This document shows, piece by piece, positions 36,346 through 47,998 of a stretch of DNA of 64,000 nucleotides (positions are counted from its first letter, which is position 1; every line of letters begins with the position of its first letter). Location: assembly GCF_000006565.2 (NCBI RefSeq), contig NC_031478.1:107874-171873 (forward strand), read 5' to 3'. The position numbers and the translations under genes were made by a program. This stretch comes from Toxoplasma gondii ME49. Lineage: Eukaryota > Apicomplexa > Conoidasida > Eucoccidiorida > Sarcocystidae. The notes beneath the pieces are model-generated. The model was not told the DNA's origin. It saw only the letters and a program-made list of their open reading frames with translations, and searched no databases.

Positions 36346-38635
36346 AGGAGACGCACGTGTCGAAACCGGAGCGCAGGTACACCCGAGGCCGCCGGAAGTG
36401 GACAGACCGAACACAAAAAGCCACGCTGACCTAACGGCACCGATGGGTTACGATTTATCTACAAACAAATCTATTCGTAAAGGCATATCGAGACACACAC
36501 TCGCGTCTCGATACACGGCCGTCGGTGAATGTCACCGTATGTATCCGTTTATCGGTCAGTATGCATGGGCGTGCGTATTCCCGCCCATACATACATGCAA
36601 GTAAGTGTATCTCTCTGTACACAGGTATTTAGGAAGAGGTATTTGTCTATAGGTCTAGATACGTACACACAGACGTGAAACGATGCATCGATCACGAATT
36701 TTTCATCTTGCGGTTGGCCGGAAGTCACCGAAAAAAACGAATGTGTGTCTTTTAGTGAGTTTAAGCGCAACACGCGCGACTGTCTCATCAGAGGGTGGAT
36801 ATCACCTCACGTAAAGGGCCACAACATCGATTGCTGAAGTCACACTCCCGTGTGAGAGCGATCCTCGCCGACCATTCTGATCCAGGTCAATGCAGAGAGA
36901 GCGAGTTGGGGCAGTCATGATAAAATATTAACGGAAATATCGGTGCCAGCTTGTTTTTCTGTCGTGCTAGGGAGGCACGGTTTCCCGACGATCCCGACGA
37001 TCCCAGCGCTGCTACACAGGCACTTAATAGTACATGATTGAAAACGTCATTTGCATTCGCGTTTTTCGCGTTGCAGTTGTCCATCTTAAGCGATTGTGCT
37101 CTGGTCAGTGTGGTCACGCCCTAAGAAAAGTGTGTGCCCGACCTCAAGAAATTCCATCGGACATGAGCGTGCCACACACCGTCGTGTAGGCCAGTCGTTC
37201 TCAGAGGACAAGGGATCAAGGCAGTCACCAGCAGATCAACGTCTCATCCTCTCCGTATTGCCGCATCACCTGTTCGGGACAGTGCACCTGATTGGCATGA
37301 GAGACGTCCACTCGCTTCGTTCGACCCAACTGCACGCGTTAAGAACAAGGTAGTTCTGCCACGACGATCGTCAGAGCAAAGCCCCCTAAACCCACAACTT
37401 TGAACATTTTTTCCTGAAATCTCCTCACCAATGTGAAGACCTGAACTGTGCTCTCGAAGACCCTCAAGAAACAAGGATCTTTCAAAAATCGTCAAATCCT
37501 TAGATGGATGTCTCCTCTAATCGGTTGTGTGTGTCCGACGGGATGCCGTGTGCTCATCTTCGCGTGATGACCCCGGTAGTCACCAGGAACGCGATCACCT
37601 CACTTCAGGCGATGCAAGAGTCGGTTGTCCACATCAAAAGAACCGTTGCAGCCAGAAACTTTTTGCGTGGATACTCTGCGTTGAGCCTGGTGTTTCAGTT
37701 GGGTAGCCAGCATTCATCCCCCACACCCCTGCCTACACAGGAACATCGGAAAGTGTTTTCACGACTAAGAATCTGTCACTGGCTTCTCCAGGACCCTTTT
37801 GCAGTGCTTTCCAGCTACTAAGCTGCACGAAAGAAATCTTAAAACCCTCATGCGTAAAGCGTAACATAGAGCAAAAAACCGTCGAAGTTTAACAAACTCA
37901 TCGTGGCAGTATCGCGCTCTCCCGCCTCTACACCGTTGCCCTGACAGACGGACACCTCATCGGGATTGTCAGTTATGTCCACAAATAATACGATTCTATG
38001 TGCAAAGGACTTCCGATTATTTAGGGTTTAAGGTTTATGCTGTCGAAAAACAGCGTGCCCGCAACGGCCGGCACCGGTGGTGCATCAAGAGCTGCCAATC
38101 TTTATCATTCGGAAGGCCTTCGTGACCTGACAGTACTTCATTATGAAAATTATCAGCCCCCACCTGTTGTTATCGGCCAATAAAGGAGTTTGGGTGAAGG
38201 GGTTTCCTCTGTTTCGACCTCTCCATCCTAACGGTTATTGCGAACGTGTTCCATCGAACAGGATATCAGCATCGCTAGACTTGTCGAATCACTGACACTT
38301 TACGGTTGCTTGCAGGGCCGGCTTCGGGGAATTCTTTCTGCATCATTCCCTGTGAATTCTCTTCCTCACGTGTTCGTTTAACTCCCGCCCGCATCACCGG
38401 TGAAATATGCAGTGTATGGCGTGTTGGAAATATTGTATCGGAAATGTGGTAAGATGGTGGAAGTTTACCATCATTCGTCACCACTATGAAACATGGGCAG
38501 ACACGCCACAAAAGATCAACGCAGCTCCTGCAGTGTGTCAAGTTTATGAGAACACATTCGAAGGGGATCTTTCTGGGGTCTGGTTAACAACTGTGCCTAG
38601 AACAAAAACGGGAAACATCGTGCCTTGCTCGTACT
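36346..38635. other. No recognised gene
   Basis: Only short ORFs, the longest 37504-37821 (+, 105 codons, no motif). The stretch contains the second telomere-like tract at 38020-38037. The last few hundred bases probably include the 3' untranslated region of the multi-exon gene to the right. Confidence 0.4.
38020..38037 (+). repeat. Interstitial telomere-like tract (TTTAGGG type)
   Basis: The sequence TTTAGGGTTTAAGGTTTA, about 2.5 degenerate units of the coccidian telomere repeat TTTAGGG, oriented opposite to the tract near 34.1 kb. Confidence 0.55.
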
Positions 38636-41600
38636 TCAAGCCAAGTTTATCAGAGTAGCTTTTCTACTTCCGCCTTCATTCAGTGTAACTTCGTTGACAC
38701 CAACCCCATCGCTGGCTGGGCACGACATATCAAGTGTACTAGCTGATGGGATATTTTCAGAGTCCTCGGCCGTCTGCACAGTGCTCAGGGCTTCAGTCCT
38801 GGTTGCCGAGGAGTCGCGGCGGGGATTCGCACCATCAGCTGACGATTTCATTTCACCTGTTACGGCATTCGTTTCTTTTTCTTGTGGACGCTCAGATCGT
38901 CTTACTGTGAAGTTCTCCCTCTCCTGCTGGACCATCTGCACGAGATCAGCCAGCGTCGGTGCCAACGTCTGTTCAAAACACAGCATCACACCGGAGACAC
39001 CACATACTTTACACAGTACTTATTCCACTCACCATCTCGCTACTACCCGCAAATTTCCAAAAACACGACTGCAGTAATGCGCTGGACTGGAGGAAAAAGA
39101 AGACTAACCGCAAAAGTGAGCGCGTTGCACAGTATTCGTCGCTGCTAGTTATTATTTGCAACATCGTATAGGTAGACCAACCATTGTGATGCAGAGACTC
39201 CAACATGCATGCACATTAGGAGATGCAGATACACTCAACGACGTAACAAACACCTGCTGGCTAGCGGTCCGTGTCCAATCTGCACGTAACCGACTTCGGC
39301 TTGGACCTGTGCTCTTGCAGGGCTTGTCATGCTTCACCAGCAACGGCAACATACACTTACATAGACGTCTGCACCTTGGAAAAAGATATAAGCTGCACCA
39401 ACTTCTTCAGCTTTCGCAGCAGCTGTCTTCATTGCCTCTGCAGGATACACATAATGGGCAAATGAAGGGGACAGCTGTACACAATAACCATTACATCCCT
39501 ACAAGGGCCGTCGTAGACCCAATTGCTAACTGAAATTCATTATGGTGTTGTAGATGCTAAAGGTGTAGTTATTCGTGCAGCTTCCTGTCAGCACAGTTCT
39601 TGCGACAGCGGTATTTGATGTAGGGCACATGGCAATGACGAAACAACATGTCAAAAATATATCGGTCGAATGTTCCTCCTATGCTGCAATCACACGGAAA
39701 GTGACTCATACGTGCAGCGAAAATGTTCTGAAGGAAATGTGGGATAACATTAGCGGCCTAACCCTTGTTGTCCCGTTCTCGTTGCGAATGACAACCTTTG
39801 GCTCTTACCTGTCTCCATTTTACACGCCTCATTGTGGGTCAAGTAGACAAATGAGATGTCCTCATGGTCCATTTTATCAACAGCCCCACAAAATTCGCCT
39901 AGTTCACGCAGAGAGCTTACGCCACCTCGGATCGCATTGTCCTTCACTTCGTTCCCGTCTGCGCCTCCCCCTCGGTTGGAATCAGCTTCACTTTCTCCGG
40001 CTTCGCCTCGCAAGATCAAGCATACGACGCATCCTCCACAGTCTGAGCAGCTCTGCAGGCGGAGCGGGAGCTCCTCACCCGTCGTCTGAGCACAGAAACC
40101 GGATGTTTTCAGAAAGAAAACCCCAACGGTAACGGGCTACACTAGACGATAGTCCGGTAGGAGGCACGGGAACGCGCAGAACATTTACAAAGTCACCTTT
40201 ACGTCTCTTGGACCGCTACACGAGCAGAGAGCAGCGACGGCTGCTATTACTGTGCTTTTAGTTAATAAAAGGTCACACCCAACGCCGTTCGCAACGGATA
40301 CGACGAGCCAACCTGGCAAAGACTGGCAATTCCGTCTCTTCTGAGCAACGATTTTTAGACACCGTTTGGATCGCTACGAAAGCACCACAGAAACTCAAAC
40401 AACCAATCTCAAACACTCTACAGCGAAGTGGAAACACCGAGCTCCGACAGAGCATTTGAACCTCACACTGTGCTTTCGTCTTTACCTCTTCCACCTTTGG
40501 GTGCAACGCTGCTATGATGCAAGTGTCTGCAGCAGGACGCTGCTGCTGCGAGGAATCGGTCTTCTTTCGCGTATTCATTAATGCCATAATGATTTCCGTG
40601 TGCATCTCGTCCAAAAGTTGCTTCTGAAAGCAAGAGCCACACACGCAGACACCGAGAAAGCAAAGAATCACGGATGCCCGTACCGTTTCTTTCAATTACT
40701 CTAAGACGCCATGTCGCATGATGTGCGACAGGGACAACATGACCCATAAGTGGGCGTCATCGGACCCTTGTACATCGGCAGGACAATTCATGCTGCTAAA
40801 TTCCAGCTCCCGATGGAATTCGACAATCGCGGTGAAGCGCACACACACCAGGGGGGGGACACCATCGTAGCAACTCGGCCCTACGCAGTATAAAACTGAT
40901 ACTAGCTGAGGAAGACAGTTCACACAAAAGTAAATCTGTGTCCGTCCACCAATCCGCCTCTACGACACTGTCACCACCCTGGTGGACCACGTGCCCGTCG
41001 CTTGGGCAAGTGCAATAAAGTGAAAAACAGCAGCGTAAGAGATTTGCCCGTCTCCAGCACTGATCCTCCACGACGAAGTGGAATGAATCTCACTTTGAGT
41101 TTGAACTGAGGCCGGCGTGAGAACACAGCCACCGCATGAAGAAGTATCTTTTCGGTCAACCCTGCATGTTCTGCTTTTCCGAGGACCTCCTCTTCTGCTT
41201 TCTTGTTGCACTCTTGCAGCTGTTTCGCTAGAGGCGAAGTCGGCGTTGACGTATCTGAAGCGACGGGAGTAGAGCATTCACATCGACTGACCAAGAGCAT
41301 CCACTACGTTCCCCCGTCAAACACACGAATTAACCTGAGGATGGAATTTTCATTCCTGACGAACTGTCCAGGAAATGGGGTGGACCCCGGACTGGTTCAT
41401 TCCATGCACTTCACTGAAAAAGCGTATGTCGATAGGGTACGTTCTCTGTTTCCCGCGAATTTACCAAGTGCTCGCAAGTAGTGTCGACAGATGAAGAGAA
41501 GCGCTGGAAGTCCACATTAACCAAAACGACGGCTTGTACTCGCATCTGAGTGATCGTCTCTTCTCGCTGTCAATACGAGTGATAACAGCGTGAATCTAAT

Positions 41601-44181
41601 GGTGCTTGCCAAGTTCCATGTATCTATGCGGCTAACTGCAGACTTAGGATCAGACCAAAAGCGTTCAAAACAAACATCGAACGAAACTTGTCACGCCGGC
41701 GATAGTCTTGACATCTGTGAATATGTACCGAGCAACACTCACCGGAAGCGCTGCCGCGTCCTAGCACTTCTTGAAACCTTGCCTGCTTTGCCTTGTGAAT
41801 CTGTTCCAGGACACGGAGGATTTTGTCCTCTGTTACCTCGTTCGGCAGTGTCATTCCTGGAAGCATGGGAAGCTCGCCGTCGACTGCGTCCCGGTACATT
41901 GCCTTCAAGCCGTCCACGTACACGCGCAAGCTTTCATTCTACATCCACACCGCAGAGAGAAACCAGTACAATGCATCTAGATCCTACGAATCCCTGCTCG
42001 TGTCCAGTCAGACAACTGCCTCACAAAACGAGCATCCCACCGTGAGGCACGCGCCCTCGTCAACGGCCCATCGTGTCTGGCTAGAAAAGAAACCGGGACC
42101 AGTAGCATTCATTGATCTTCCCATGGAACAAAACATAGCCCGGCGGATTAACATCCCTCGCCGTGAAAAAGACCAACTACCCACGGGATGAAATAACACA
42201 GATATTCGAGTATATCCTCTCGTTTCTTTCGACGAGACGGAGTCCATACAGCAATCCAAATTCTACCGTCGTCTGCATCCAGTTTTCAGAGAGCGAACAC
42301 TTTACGCAGATTGCGGCAGAAATTGCACAACCAGGACGCTGACTCTTGTTGAGTCGACACGCATCATGCGAAGTTTACGGAAACGACCCACCGCTAAAAA
42401 CAGGCGAATGCACAAGTTAGATCACGATCGGAGGAGCCACGTAAAAGAACCGCTTCCTCCTGGGCTAGACAAGACGTATGGAAGAAGCCTGCCCACTTGC
42501 TGCAAACTGAAAAACAAAGACAAGTCCAAAAAGCTCTGACTTGGGGACGACGCCACAGAATGACCCTACAACATACCTTCGATTTATGCAGATCGCATGC
42601 ACGTTCTAGGGATTCCTTGGAAATCTGCTTCCGGGCAAGGATCGCAGCCTCTGCCGCAGTAAGCCGTTCGCGAAACATTTGCTGCATGAGCATTGCCTCC
42701 ACCTGTGTTTCCAAGCATGCAGGAAGACACAGGATGGCAATGGACAAGACGCAACGCTGTTTCAGTCTGGTTTATCCGCCAAGACGATCACACGAATTAC
42801 AAACAGGACAGCCACCCGGAAAAGAACTTCTGCAGTGCTGCTAAAGTTCCATAAACGACTGTCCAGTACACCACCCCGACTGACAAATCCCAAGATAGCA
42901 GCGACAATAACGCGTCGGAGAAAAGCTCTTGAATCCGCATGCACCTTCGTCTGCATATCCGGTGCCGTCTGGATCACGTACACAAAGCAAGACTTCCCCT
43001 AGCGCAAGCGGGATTCACAATACATTCGACGAAATAGTCGGATGGCAAAAACAGAAATTGACCCGGCTAACAGGAAGCAAAAAGAGTTACCCGCGGTGGA
43101 CACCACGTCTAAGCTTCAACATGCTTACCTGTTCGCGAGGTACCGGTTTCTGAAAACCCTGGTCTTGCATTGCCCGAATTACATTTCTCGATACTCTGCA
43201 CGGATACAGCTCCACACAAGCGTAAGTTGCTTGAAATTGCCTGTTGCGTTCCCTTCGCCTATTGAGCTGTGAGCAGAGAACTGTGACCAGAGGCCTCCCG
43301 TGACGGTCGGGTGGAAAGCACCCAGCAGCTTTTTGAAGCCTAACAGCTTCTTCCAGGCTCAAGGTTCCTTATCTGTGAGTCAAAGAAGGCTCGCCAATAA
43401 AAAGGCATACGACTCCTGACTATGGTTTTGCTCAGTGCTCCACAGGCAACCTTGTCAACTTCTTGGAACAAGGCATCACCGCAAAAAATAGAAGCGGATC
43501 CCGTTCTCGTCACCTCATGGCGTTCGTACGCAGAAAGTTGCACACGATGATGCAAGCGTGTTTCAAGAAGGAAATCCCTAAAAATCGTATGCGCCTATTG
43601 TGCGCCAGGCAATGGAGCGTCCGAGTCACAAGCTCCTCGGATACGACAGGGGGATATGCACTATACTTGAACAAAAGTACACGAAAGACACACGGTACAC
43701 CACCAATCAAGAGGTTTTTTCTCAAAAAGGCGTCCGTCGAAGCAGGAAAAAATGCCGTCCCAGCGGAGGTAGGAAGTCAAGAAGACCAGACGGGCAGTGG
43801 TTGTGCGTGGTGTGCAAAGCGCTGGCCGAGTGTGTCTGGACCACCAGTAAACTGTGTAACACTGAGTCAACGAACAGCTGCATTATGTGAGATCCTCTCG
43901 AAACCAGTTCATTGTGGAACTCTGACCGCGCTCGAATGTGTGGTCTGCAGGTCGGATACTCACTGAGCCAGTTCAGTGAAAATGGAGTGGAATTCTTCGC
44001 AGATCTCCTTCATTGTCGCCTCAGTCTCATCATCAGTGGGCAGGCCTGCGCCCGAAACTCCGGCTTTCTGTGAACCCCACCCGTTTGGAGACGTCAGCCA
44101 CCAAATGGCAGCAGCTCCTGTGGCGACGGCGACTGCCGAAAGCACTTGCGTGCCTCTCGCTGTTGAAACTGAGGCCCCCAT
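38636..44181 (-). CDS. Ten-exon gene, about 621-aa predicted membrane-anchored helical protein, unrecognised
   Basis: Exons read on the - strand: 44181-43964, 43357-43129, 42950-42816, 42702-42577, 41938-41743, 41254-41094, 40623-40467, about 40042-39809, 39437-39361 and 38968-38636 (stop). Each junction has GT donor and AG acceptor and keeps reading phase. The best donors are CAG|GTAAGC, AAG|GTATGT, CG|GTGAGT, ACAG|GTAAGA and TAT|GTAAGT. The starts of exons 2 and 8 are least certain, and exon 3 (45 codons) could be skipped without breaking frame. The product starts MGASVS, which fits the N-myristoylation consensus, followed by a hydrophobic segment (VLSAVAVATGAAAIWWL), then mostly charged helical sequence rich in Glu/Lys/Ala/Gln and an acidic/Ser-rich C-terminus. 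A pyrimidine-rich acceptor (TCTCTTCTTGTTCAG) lies 7 bases before the ATG, suggesting a 5'UTR intron. I recognise no enzyme motif or family. It may be anchored to an organelle or inner membrane (inference). Confidence 0.7.
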
Positions 44182-46648
44182 GATACGCCTGAACAAGAAG
44201 AGAAAGCACTCAGTCATTTCGCATACAGCCGGCAGCTGGCAATAAGACTCCTTGCCTGGAGGAAACGAGTTTAGCTGAACTGGGCAACCTCTCAGGTCTG
44301 ATGGCGCTGTCGACCCTCTTCACCTAGGTTTTTTGTGGGAAGTCACGGTACACGCGACAACGCCAGGCAGCCTTCTTCGTTTCTTGTCTCTCCTACATCG
44401 TTCGGCATTCATTGAATCTCGCATAGTCACAGGGCCACTTGACTAAAATGTCGGTAGTCTTCCACATGTGGAGTCCGCCTCAGTCCCTCACCTACAACTC
44501 CACACCTTAGGACACTGCCTTGTCAAGCGACGAAGCTATGTCTCAGTCGCGACCAAACAACTATGCCACCGAAATTCGACAAAGAGAAACTCCAGCTGTC
44601 ATCCATAGCCGCTTACTGCGCAGAAACAGTTGAATGAAGCACGCGCGTTCAGTGTCAACTCAGTAATATCGTGTTTTTTTCGGTGGGCGAAGTTTCTTTG
44701 CTTGAAATTCACGCAGCGTCCACGTGAGAGCAGCGACAGCCGTGAGACTTGTCTCTCCGCCGAAGCGTGCATGCATCGACGAATCAACTGTGTGCCACGG
44801 CAAAAAGATGCAGGACTCCACAGACGCGACAAAGTCAGCCAGACGACAGCACACATACCTTGCGCAAAGAAGATTCACCTCTGAAAAAAACAAAACCGCT
44901 GCTCCACCCGGAATCTTCACTAAGACTGTGCGATTCTGAGTATCAACGAAACCTCGAAACGTGACTTTTTGAGGCACCCGTCCAGAGATGTGTGGGAACC
45001 AGCAGGGAGTCTGACACACGCGTGCTTGCTGCCTTAAGAGTCACACAATGTTCTTTTCCCCCCTGTATCTTTCCCGGTTTTGCTGTGAGCCATTTTCCCT
45101 CAGACATGTTGATTGTTGGCTTTTGGCATATCCCGCTGCAGCACTACGTGAAGGTCTTCTGCCGGCGTTGTCCGAAGGAGACGGTAACTGCTCTGTACCA
45201 GTCCATGGTGGGTGCTCGAAATTCGGTTTCCCACCAGCTAAATGCCAGCAAGTGCATCCGGTGCCTAGGAGTTAAATCTGGACGTTGTAGTGATAGTTGT
45301 AGTTGTCTAGAGTATAATGGTCGCTGCAATTCGTATTAAAGGCCGACGTTGCCCCTGACTTCCCGGTGAGGTCAGTGGTGTTACATTTATTGGCTGATCA
45401 GTTCTAGGCACCTGTTTCCTTATTCTGTGAGGACGCCATCTCCATCGGGCCTGGTTACACGAAACGATGGAACATACACCGAGAGAGGCTGCGGGGCTGC
45501 ATGCGGCTCGAAAGCATATGGTCGGTAAGCACCCTTTTCGACGAACCACCGATTACTACACCTTTTCAGACATAATTAAGCTGCCACTTTTTAGGTGCGG
45601 GTATGTTGTGGCTGTGGCGAGGCGATCTGTTGGCAAAAATGTTCTTCAGTTCTTCACGCAAGCTCTACACTCTTCCACTTTCACTGCTGTTGTTGCCACC
45701 GGCCCAAGTGAGTCTCTGTACAAGTGATCGTCTATCCTGAAGTGTAAAACTCAAAAAGAATAGAGGCACTATAGTACCCAGAATACTGAATATGAGTCCA
45801 CTAAGAAGTTACAGACAACCGAGTTCTTCATTGCTGCTGTAGATGACCACCCAATGGAGTGCTTAAGACAGCCCCTGCAAGACTGTTTGACGACCAATCA
45901 TTTGTCTCAACATTTGCTCCTACCAGGAGCAGTTTAAAAACTGCACCCCAGCTACGGCTGTGCTGCGGTGGCATGTGCAACATGTGTCGCTATATGTAAC
46001 GCAGGTACGGAAATACTGCCTTCCTAGATACATACTGTATTGCACAATACCATTTTGTATCTCTTTAAGCACTCTTAGCGACTGCACGTGAATTCATAAG
46101 CGGTGACACTTCGCTTTGCGCTGGGGCCATGAGATTATGGAGTCCCGAGTTGCTTGGTGCCTTGACAAACAGGGGCGTTGGCTGTCGCTGACGGCTCAAG
46201 CTCAGCAAAAACCTAACACCAGCGAGGAAACGGCTGGTACCTATACCAGTTCCATGAAAAACGCGAGTCTTAAACACATGTCAAGACGACGGCTGAAAAA
46301 ACGTGTGCCAAAAATCCCTATCACTCACGTCCCTTCCCTCCTCACCCATCCAACGCTATTTTCACATCACGCCGAGAAAATTCACGTCGGCGCGTCCATT
46401 GAAATGGGTAGACCCACCACTTCAGTGATTTAACAAAAGCAACGGGTTTCGCGATCACACATAAGGGACGACAGTCTCTTCCCACAAAGACGCAGGAGCT
46501 GAGCGACGCAGATGGTTTCGTTCATCGTCCTTCCTCTCAAGCGAGCGAGCAACCACTCCATTGCGAAGTTGCGTCACCTAGTTGAAACGCGGAAACAACA
46601 CACAACGGGCAAGTGAGGCGCGTCGCTGTCCGAGTCGCACCGTGTGCC
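44182..46648. other. Intergenic; probable 5' region of the multi-exon gene
   Basis: Likely holds the upstream UTR exon and promoter of the gene ending at 38636, and the 3' UTR of the CRAL-TRIO gene. An ORF at 44992-45339 (+, 115 codons) has a Cys-rich end but no start or splice support. Nothing else is recognised. Confidence 0.4.
44768..44775. promoter_or_regulatory. TGCATGCA palindrome upstream of the multi-exon gene
   Basis: The 8-bp palindrome TGCATGCA lies about 590 bp upstream of the predicted ATG at 44181. TGCATGC-type motifs are known to be enriched in apicomplexan promoters and bound by ApiAP2 factors. Similar motifs occur elsewhere in the window, so functional relevance is only suggested. 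Confidence 0.25.
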
Positions 46649-47998
46649 TCAGTCCACATCGTCAAAGTCTTCAGGGTCGAACGAGGCTCCCTCGTCGCCT
46701 GGGGCGCTCGAGAAAACTCCGAAAGAAAAATCTCCCGATTTGCTTGTTTTTTCACTGCTGCTGACATCATCCCCTTCAGTCCCAGAAACCCCAGGTGGTT
46801 CTGCGTTAACTTGTCCTGTAATGACAAGTTCTTCGCTCTCAGCTTTTTCGTCCGTCGCTTCCGCTCCAGAGGAGGCATCCCCGCCCGCGGCGCGTGCATG
46901 GGTCGAACGTGTAGAAGGTTCGCGGCGGGCCTCCTCGTCTTTGATGTTCTGAAGCAACAACTTGCCTGCGGGCGTCACAGAGTCAGCACCCAGTTTCTGC
47001 TGCACTTCCTCCAACATGATCCGCCAGCTGACTTTGTTTTCCCAGCCCTCTCGTACAGGGCCGCCGGTCGGGTTCCAGAACTCCACCGGGATGTCATCAC
47101 GTGGAATGAACTTCTCCAGGTCTTCAAGACTGGATGCAAACACAAGCTTGTTCCGAGGCACTCCGAGCAGCGCCGCGACCAGGGCTCGGAACGGGTGGAG
47201 CGCGGTAGGCACACTCGTGAGAATGAGGGCCTCGATGAGGTGCTCGTACCGATTGAGAAACTGTTGCAGCACAGGTTGGTACTCCAGAACCATTTTCTTG
47301 ATGGCCGACAGCACTCCCGGGATCCTCCAGGGCAGCAAATTGGACAAGTCTAGGAACTTGCACATGATCTTCGTATCGACAATGCGGAGGTGAGACTGGC
47401 TTTTGTAGTGGTCCATGACCCGGTCCAGCACCAGGAACTCGACGTCCATCATGTAGGTTGCCTCCTTGACCGTGCGAAGCTCGTCTAGCAAGTCGTAAGC
47501 AACGACGCTTCCTTCCCGAGAAAACCCCTTGAAAAACAACGTCATTTGACCGTGAACATTCTCGAACATGCTCAGCGCTCGTTGGACGCGATGCTCGGGC
47601 ATGGGAGGCGGGCGTTTCCACGTCTTCCCGTGGCTTCTGCTCCCGTGCCGACGAGAGTGGCCAGCTTTTTGGTGCCTGCCCCCATTGCCGCTGTTCTCGG
47701 TACCCGCTTTCTTGGGGGAATCTCCATCTGGTTTCCGGTCCGCTGCCTCCACAGAGGTAACCACGGGGAACAAGCTCACGCTCGCGACGGACAGACTTTC
47801 CTCGCCGGTAAAACAGAGCACCGTCGCCAACGCTACTGCAACACCAAAAACCAGTCCGCGAGAAGCGCGTTGGCTTCTCCACGGAAGAGACCTCGCCAGC
47901 GGCTGAGACGCAGCAGCCACACGGGTCAGCTGCCCCGGTTTACGGCGATTCGAAGTGCCTGGAGAAAGCACGAAAGAAAACTGAACCGGCAGTGCCAT
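46649..47998 (-). CDS. CRAL-TRIO (SEC14-like) domain protein with N-terminal signal-anchor
   Basis: One uninterrupted 449-codon frame. The ATG at 47998 has a favourable context (ACAATGG). A basic 48-residue leader precedes a hydrophobic segment at about 49-64 (LVFGVAVALATVLCF), then a Gly/His/Arg/Ser-rich linker (about 90-135). Residues about 155-313 match the CRAL-TRIO fold: FFKGFSREGSVVAYDLL corresponds to the usual start (G-F-D-x-x-G-R-P-V), FLDLSNLLPWRIPGVL to the D-x-x-G/N strand, a Leu-rich helix pair follows with ALILTSVPTALHPF at the canonical 'iiNaPwlF' position, then NKLVFASSLEDLEKFIP and DDIPVEFWNPTGG at the 'LP.EyGG' end. The final 110 residues are acidic, Ser/Gly-rich and end in Asp-Asp-Val-Asp. 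CRAL-TRIO domains bind and transfer phosphoinositides or other hydrophobic ligands. The leader suggests entry to the secretory pathway (dense granule, apicoplast or other membrane compartment not distinguishable). Single-exon structure is unusual for its neighbours. Confidence 0.8.
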   Translation of the reverse strand: MALPVQFSFVLSPGTSNRRKPGQLTRVAAASQPLARSLPWRSQRASRGLVFGVAVALATVLCFTGEESLSVASVSLFPVVTSVEAADRKPDGDSPKKAGTENSGNGGRHQKAGHSRRHGSRSHGKTWKRPPPMPEHRVQRALSMFENVHGQMTLFFKGFSREGSVVAYDLLDELRTVKEATYMMDVEFLVLDRVMDHYKSQSHLRIVDTKIMCKFLDLSNLLPWRIPGVLSAIKKMVLEYQPVLQQFLNRYEHLIEALILTSVPTALHPFRALVAALLGVPRNKLVFASSLEDLEKFIPRDDIPVEFWNPTGGPVREGWENKVSWRIMLEEVQQKLGADSVTPAGKLLLQNIKDEEARREPSTRSTHARAAGGDASSGAEATDEKAESEELVITGQVNAEPPGVSGTEGDDVSSSEKTSKSGDFSFGVFSSAPGDEGASFDPEDFDDVD

